NCBI GenBank assembly: GCA_039707655.1
Contig: CM077667.1
Span: 543,162,222 to 543,226,221, forward strand
DNA from: Elymus sibiricus
Taxonomy: Eukaryota; Streptophyta; Magnoliopsida; Poales; Poaceae
DNA length: 64,000 nucleotides
Direction of reading: 5' to 3'
A program made the position numbers and the translations under genes. Below the pieces are notes generated by a model. It had not been told where the DNA came from. It ran no database searches and saw only the letters and a program-made list of their open reading frames with translations. Shown in pieces: positions 58,120 through 64,000 of the stretch (the first letter of the stretch is position 1; every line of letters starts with the position of its first letter).

Positions 58120-58816
58120 CAACTGGACAAAGACCCCTGTTACTTTCGATCAGTCCGATCACCCAGCCCATATAGCCACCCCCGGGAGGCAGGCGCTATT
58201 TGTCGATCCAGCTGTAAATGGAGTCCGACTGCGCAAAGTCTTGATGGATGGTGGCAGTGGGCTCAACATAATTTACACAAAGACGCTCACCGCAATGGGA
58301 ATTCCGATGTCCCGCCTGAGTAAGAGTTTCATGCATTTCCATGGGGTCATCCCTAGGAAGAAAGCCGAGTCACTCGGTCAAATAGCTATGGACGTCGTGT
58401 TGAGAAGGGAGAAAAAAGTTCCGAAAGGAACGCTTGACGTTCGAAGTTGTGGACTTTTGGAGTGCTTATCACGCCATCCTGGGTAGGCCTACCTACGCAC
58501 GTTTCATGGCCCAAACATCTTACGTGTATCTTAAACTTAAGATGCCAGGGCCGAATGGTGTGATCACAGTGACCGGCGATCGGAAAGTCGCTGAGGAGTG
58601 CCTCCAGCAGGGCTCTAAAATTGCCAATGAACAAGTTCTCGCATTCGAACTCGATGGGTACAAGAAAACGGTGGATGCTGCGGATTTTCTTAAGTCCAAG
58701 TGGCCGGCAAGGGAATCAGCCTTCCTGTTAGCCGGCGAAACCAGGCAGGTTCACATTCACCCCAATGATTCGAGTGCTACTCTGACCAACATCTCGATGA
58801 CACTCGGTGACAAATA
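58120..58816 (+). pseudogene. Gypsy A protease region
   Basis: NWTKTPVTFDQSDHPAHIAT, then VLMDGGSGLNIIYTKTLTAM with the DGGSG-type active site of this gypsy group. After a frame change near 58440 follow YHAILGRPTYARFMA (retropepsin C-terminal motif) and KMPGPNGVITVTGDRKVAEE, ending at a stop at 58815. It directly continues the gag-pol frame interrupted at 48321. Confidence 0.82.
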
Positions 58817-59823
58817 GGAAGCCGAGCTCATCCAGTTCCTTCGTAAGAACTGGGATATCTTCGCATGGAAGCCGTCTGACATGCCGGGGGTACCCAGGGG
58901 ACTGGCTGAGCATCGACTCCGAGTGGATCCGAAAATCAAACCAGTCAAGGAGCACTTGAGTCGATCCTCCGTCGAGAAGCGCAAGGCGATTGGTGAAGAG
59001 ATCGCTCGGCTCCTAGCTGCCGAATTTATTCGTGAAGTTTTCCATTCCGAGTGGCTGGCCAACCCAGTGTTGGTGCCCAGGAAGGACAAGTCCCTCCGGA
59101 TGTGCATCGACTTCAAGAACCTCCATTGGGCCTGCCCGAAAGATCATTTTCCCCTTCCCCGCATAGATCAAATAGTAGATTGCACCGTTGGATGTGAACG
59201 CCTGTCGTTCTTAGATGCGTACTTCGAGTAACATCAGATCCGAATGTATGGACCAGATGAAATAAAAACAGCTTTCATCACCGCATTTGGCTGTTACCGC
59301 TATATCACTATGCCATTCGGTCTCAAGAATGCTAGGGCAACTTTTATGCGCATGATTCAGAAATGTTTACAGGAGCAAACCAGTCGGAATGTCGAGGCTT
59401 ACATGGATGACATCTTGGTCCAGTCTAGGAAAGGTTCCGACCTCCTAGATGATCCCGCCGAAACCTTCGCAAACCTCCGCCGTTTCCAAATAAAGTCAAT
59501 CATGCAAAATGCACATTTGGAGTGCCCTCGGGTAAGCAACTCGGTTTCCTCATTTCGGAACAAGGGATCGATGCTAATCTTGATAAAATCGGCACCATCG
59601 TCCGAATGAAGAAACTTGTCTGTCTGCATGGCGTTCAAAAGCTCACGAGATGCCTTGCAGCCCTGAGTAGATTCATATCTCGTCTCGGTGAGAAGGCCTT
59701 GCCTCTTTACCGATTGATGAAGAAGTCCGACACATTTGAATGGACCACTGAAGCGCAAGCCGCATTCTATCAGCTCAAGGCCTTGCTTTCCACCCAGCCG
59801 GTGTTAGCTGCTCCGGGCAGCTG
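58817..59823 (+). pseudogene. Gypsy A reverse transcriptase, frameshifts and stops
   Basis: After the stop at 58815 the frame continues with ELIQFLRKNWDIFAWKPSDM and then RT motifs: NPVLVPRKDKSLRMCIDFKN, FPLPRIDQIVD, LSFLDAY (normally followed by SGYHQI; here a stop at 59229), ITAFGCYRYITMPFGLKNA, and the catalytic box YMDD at 59400-59411. A frame change near 59515 leads to LGFLISEQGIDAN and FISRLGEKALPLYRLMKK, ending at a stop at 59822. All seven conserved blocks can be followed, so decay is limited to point lesions. Confidence 0.87.
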
Positions 59824-59830
59824 AGAGCCT

Positions 59831-60592
59831 TTGCTCCGGTACATCGCCGCTACTAGCAAAGTGGTCAGTACTGTCCTCACTCTTGAGCGTAAGGAACCGG
59901 GAAAGGTATTCAAAGTGCAAAGGCCCGTCTATTACATTTCAACAGTCTTTACTCCTTCCAAGCACAGGTATCCGCACTACCAGAGGCTGGTTTATGGCAT
60001 TTACTTCACTGTCAAGAAGGTAGCTCATTACTTCCAGGAGCACTCAGTCACGAATATCAGCGATGCTCCTCTTTCGGAAATCATGCATAACAGGGACGCC
60101 GCAGGCCGAGTGGCAAACTGGGCAATTGAGCTCCTCCCGTTGGAGATCAAATTTGAAGCCAAGAAGGCGATCAAGTCTCAAGCTCTTGTGGACTTTCTGG
60201 CCGAGTGGTTAGAACAGGAACAGCCACCCCGAAGTATCCCTGAACACTGGACCATGTTTTTTGATGGATCTAAGATGCTTCAAGGGTCTGTCGCCGGAGT
60301 AGTTCTCGTTTCCCCCAGAGGAGACCGACTGAGCTACATCCTTCAAATCCATTTTGACTCATCTAACAATAAGGCCGAGTACGAGGCCCTCCTGTACGGG
60401 CTCCGAAAGGCTATCTTGCTTGGCATCCGACGCTTGATGATATTCGGTGATTCAGACCTCGTGGTCAATCAGGTGATGAAGGAATGGGATATCCGGAGTC
60501 CAGCCATGACTGGGTACTGCAATGCACTCCGGAAGTTGGAGAAGAACTTTGAAGCCTTGGAGCTGCACCATATACCCCGAGTGAAGAACTAG
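59831..60592 (+). pseudogene. Gypsy A RNase H and archaeal-type RNase H-like region
   Basis: YIAATSKVVSTVLTLERKEP, FTPSKHRYPHYQRLVYGIYF form the usual gypsy RNase H end. It continues with WTMFFDGSKMLQGSVAGVVL, NNKAEYEALLYGLR and IFGDSDLVVNQVM, a second RNase H fold with D (FFDGS), E (KAEYEA) and D (GDSDL) in place. It ends with a stop at 60590 just after HHIPRVKN. Confidence 0.83.
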
Positions 60593-61713
60593 TCTGCTGA
60601 TGACCTGGCCAAAATCGGATCTACTCGGCGGGTCGTTTCGAAAGACGTATTTCTTGAGCACTTGCGCTCTCCTTCGGTCAAAGAAGATCCTTTTACTGAA
60701 GAACCCCCGCAAGCAGTCGGACCTTCTAATCCGACTGAAGTTGATATTCCGGCTGTAGTGAGTCTCGTTCAAGAGATGTTGGTGATCACTCCTTAGTGGA
60801 CTCAACCTTACTTAGCATACTTGCTCCGACAAGAGCTCCCTTAGGAGGAAGAGGAAGCCCAACGGATCGTCCGACGATCCAAATCCTTTGAGGTGATTGG
60901 AGACCAGCTATACAAGAAAAGCACTACAGGCGTGGCACAAAAATGCATATCCCTAGAGGAAGGGCTGCAGATCTTGCACAAGATACATTCGGGAACCTGT
61001 GGCCATCATGCGTCCTCTCGGACGTTGGTCGCAAAGGCGTTTCATGCAGGTTATTATTGGCCCCGAGCCAACGTAGCAGCAAAGGACATGGTCGATCTCT
61101 GTGTTTGATGTCAGTTTTACAAGAATCAGACACACAAGCCTGCATCCCCGATGATGACTATCCCGCTCACCTGGCCGTTTGCCGTGTGGGGTCTCGACAT
61201 GGTCAGTCACCTGCATAGCGGGTCGAGTGGGTTTACCCATCTGTTGGTTGCAGTGGATAAGTTCACCAAGTGGGTCGAAGCGAAGCCCATCAAAAGCTTG
61301 GATGCGTCTACCCCTGTCAGCTTCATACGGTAGATCATCTTCAGATTCGGAGTTCCCCATGATATCATCACGGATAACGGGAAGAATTTCGATTCGGATG
61401 AATTCCGTGAGTTCTGCTACACTCAGGGTACTCGGGTCAATTATGCTTCCGTAGCTCACCCACAGTCGAACGGACAAGCAGAACAAGCGAACGGGATGAT
61501 TCTTCAAGGATTGAAACCCCGATTGATCAGAGACCTGAAAATCGCTGCCGGCGCTTGGGTTGAGGAACTACCATCTTTTCTATTGGGCATTCGGATGACT
61601 CCGAATCGTTCGACCAAGCGAACTCCTTTCTTCATGGTATACGGATCCGAAGCTGTTCTACCGAGTGATGTTTGCCACAACGCTCCCCGAGTGGAACTTT
61701 ACAATGAAGTTCT
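60593..61713 (+). pseudogene. Gypsy A integrase, stops and C-terminal deletion
   Basis: The H2C2 zinc region reads HKIHSGTCGHHASSRTLVAK, AGYYWPRANVAAKDMVDLC, with a stop just before the next Cys (61107). The catalytic core has FAVWGLDMVSHLHSGSSG (first D), ITDNGKNFDSDEFREFC (second D) and QSNGQAEQANG (E). Stops lie at about 60796, 60841 and 61332. The core ends at YGSEAVLPSDVC and RVELYNEV (61713) and then joins unrelated non-coding sequence, so the C-terminal 100 or so residues are missing. Confidence 0.85.
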
Positions 61714-61859
61714 ACACTTAGTATTAAAACACTCTGTCATTCCTGTAATCAACTTCCGAGTGAATTCGATGAATAAAAGTCTTTACTTGTCATACTCTTT
61801 GTCGAAACTTTTTTACTTTCGTTTGTTTTCCTCATCCCCAGTGGGTGCGTGGATATGCT

Positions 61860-63950
61860 TAGCTGCGAACCTGATTCGCCTAAGTTACAAACTACTCCGA
61901 GTGAGGACATCGTCCACACTCGGGGGCTTAGCTGCGAACCTAATTTCGCCTAAGTTAAAAACTACTCCGAGTCAGGACATCGTCCACACTCGGGGGATTA
62001 GCTGCGAACCTGATTTTGCCTAAGTTACAAACGATTCCGAGTTAGGATATCTTCCACACTCGGGATTTTAGCTGCGAACCTGATTTCGCCTAAGTTAAAA
62101 ACTACTCCGAGTGAGGACGTCGCCCACACTCGGGGGCTTAGCTGCGAACCTCATTTCGCCTAAGTTATAAACTACTCTGAGTGAGGACATCATCCACGCT
62201 CGGGTACTTATCTGCGAACCTGATTTCGCCTAAGTTAAAAACTACTCTGAGTGAGGACATCGTCCACGCTCGGGTCTTAGCTGCGAACATGATTTTGCCT
62301 AAGTTACAAACTACTCCGAGTGAGGACATCGTCCACACTCGGGGGCATAGTTGTGAACCTGATTTCGCCTAAGTTACAAACTACTCCGAGGGAGGACACC
62401 GTTCACACTTGGGGGCTTAGCTGCGAACCTGATTTCGCCTAAGTTAAAAACTACTCCGAGTGAGGACGACTCGGGGGCTTAACCGCGAACCTGATTTCGC
62501 CTAAGTTAAAAACTACTCCGAGTGAGGACATCGTCCACACTCGGGGGCTTAGCTGCGAACCTGATTTCGCCTAAGTTAAAAACTACTCCGAGTGAGGACA
62601 TGGTCCTCACTCGGGGGCTTAGCTGCGAACCTGATTTCGCCTAAGCTACAAACTACTCCGAGTGAGGTCCACACTCGGGGGATGTCCTCACTCGGAGTAG
62701 TTTGTAACTCAGGCGAAAACAGGTTCACAGTTAACCCCCGAGTGTGGACAATGTCCTCACTCGGAGTATTTTGTAACTTAGGTGAAAGCAGGTTCGCAGC
62801 TAATAATATTAAAAGGGGACACCGTCCACACTCGGGGGCTTAGCCGCGAACCTGATTTCGCCTAAGTTAAAAACTAATCCGAGTGAGGACATCGTCCGCA
62901 CTCGGGGGCTTAGTCGCGAACCTGATTTCGCCTATGTTAAAAACTACTCTGAGTGAGGACATCGTCCACGCTTGGGGGGCTTAGCTGCGAACCTGATTTT
63001 GCCTAATTTAAAAACTACTCCGAGTGAGGACATCGTCCACACTCGGGGGCTTAGCTGTGAACCTGATTTCGCCTAAGTTACAAACTACTCTGAGTGAGAA
63101 CATCGTCCACACTCGGGGTCTTAGTTGCGAACCTGATTTCGCCTAAGTTACAAACTACTCCGAGGGAGGACACCGTTCACACTTGGGGGCTTAGCTGCGA
63201 ACCTGATTTCGCCTAAGTTAAAATCTACTCCGAGTGAGGACATCGTCCGCACTCAGGGGCTTAGCCGCGAACCTGATTTCGCCTAAGTTAAAAACTACTC
63301 CGAGTGAGGAAATTGTCCACACTGGGGGGCTTAGCTATGAACCTGATTTCGCCTAAGTTAAAAACTACTCCGAGTGAGGACATCGTCCACACTCGGGGGC
63401 TTAGCTGCGAACCTGATTTCGCCTAAGCTACAAAGTACTCCGAGTGAGGTCCACACTTGGGGGCTTAGCAGCGAACCTGCTTTCGCCTAAGTTACAAAAT
63501 AGTCCGAGTGAGAACATTGTCCACACTCGGGGGTTAACTGTGAACCTGTTTTCGCCTGAGTTACAAACTACTTCGAGTGAGGACACCGTCCACACTCGGG
63601 GGCTTAGCCGCGAACCTGATTTCGCCTAAGTTAAAAACTAATCCGAGTGAGGACATCGTCCACACTCGGGGGCTTAGTCGCGAACCTGATTTCGCCTATG
63701 TTAAAAACTACTCCGAGTGAGGACATCATCCGAACTCGGGGGCTTAGCCGCGAACCTGATTTCGCCTAAGTTAAAAACTACTTCGAGTGAGGACATCGTC
63801 CACACTTAGGGGCTTAGCCGCGAACCTGATTTTGCCTAAGTTAAAAACTACTCCGAGCGAGGACATCATCCGCACTCGGAAGCTTAGCTGCAAACCGGAT
63901 TTCGCCTAAGTTAAAAATTACTCCGAGTAAGGACATCATCCGCACTCTGT
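61860..63950 (+). repeat. About 70-bp tandem repeat array in the gypsy A 3' region, roughly 30 units
   Basis: The unit is 'cttagctgcgaacctgattt' + 'cgcctaagttaaaaactactc' + 'CCGAGTG aggacatcgtcca CACTCGG ggg'. Each unit carries a perfect 7-bp stem CCGAGTG/CACTCGG. I count about 28 direct units and two inverted ones (62681-62803). Units around 62340-63100 and 63115-63710 match in order at an offset of about 765-775 bp, showing a higher-order duplication. Open frames across it (for example 62592-62843) are repeat read-through. Not CRISPR: there are no unique spacers. Confidence 0.9.
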
Positions 63951-64000
63951 AAAAATAGGGCCAAGCACTCAAAACGGTCAAATAAAGGCATTCAAATGTC

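Larger units (their letters stand above)
45412..64000 (+). mobile_element. Ty3/gypsy element 'gypsy A', 3' end beyond the window
   Basis: 5' LTR, primer site, gag, protease, RT, RNase H and integrase in gypsy order, then a repeat-rich 3' region. It interrupts a CACTA transposase with left target copy GTAAC (45407-45411). It is itself split by gypsy B at 48322-58114. The gag and pol frames carry frameshifts and stops, so it is defective. The LTR, gag and pol resemble the Fatima-like group of Triticeae gypsy elements as I remember them; the name is tentative. Confidence 0.85.

Noticed and set aside
61860..63950. Regular direct repeats that resemble a CRISPR array
   Set aside because: The whole 70-bp unit is repeated with no unique spacers, some units are inverted, the array is inside a plant retrotransposon, and no cas-like genes are present.

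Overview
This is plant nuclear DNA. Nested transposable elements, the repeat types present (Tourist and Stowaway MITEs, a CACTA transposon with 'tcccggtt' subterminal hairpins, Ty3/gypsy elements with grass-type primer sites) and spliceosomal introns all point to a large grass genome, most likely Triticeae (wheat, barley or Aegilops). The species cannot be fixed from the window. I see only one gene that looks intact and host-encoded: an F-box/DUF295-type gene at 37097-39117. Nearly everything else is mobile DNA, and several insertions can be bounded to the base by target-site duplications (TSDs).

Left part (1-20158). 146-1302 holds exons of a decayed gene with an RPA70-like OB fold. A small Helitron (3075-4216) carries what looks like a captured exon. 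An old LTR-retrotransposon remnant (4217-6245, resuming at 19106) was split by a 12.9-kb LTR element at 6246-19100 (LTRs of about 4.19 kb, initiator-Met tRNA primer site, TSD CCGTT) that has no functional coding capacity.

Middle (20159-33749). A LINE reverse-transcriptase remnant is interrupted by an 11.7-kb CACTA transposon (21238-32951, TSD ATC). The CACTA carries, all on the minus strand, a nearly intact TNP2-type transposase broken by one stop codon, an eight-exon second gene that joins a Transposase_24-type region to a C-terminal Ulp1-like protease fold, and a third small two-exon gene for a coiled-coil protein with a membrane-spanning tail. Between the genes lie four blocks of tandem repeats, one of which is a series of large hairpins.

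Centre right (33750-45411). This has a possible gene-fragment exon, a Ty1/copia remnant, a Tourist MITE (TSD TAA), the F-box gene with a Stowaway MITE in its intron, a solo LTR on the minus strand, and pieces of a second CACTA element ending in a truncated transposase.

Right part (45412-64000). A Ty3/gypsy element ('gypsy A') inserted into the second CACTA's transposase gene (left TSD copy GTAAC; its 3' end lies beyond the window). A second gypsy-type element ('gypsy B', 48322-58114, TSD TACCT) inserted into gypsy A's gag-pol. Gypsy B in turn received a 193-bp truncated LINE-like insertion with a 13-bp TSD. Gypsy B has gag, a damaged protease and an Athila-ORF1-like gene but no reverse transcriptase or integrase, so it would depend on another element. 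Gypsy A has gag, protease, RT, RNase H and integrase, all with lesions, followed by about 2.1 kb of 70-bp tandem repeats with a higher-order duplication and a local inversion.
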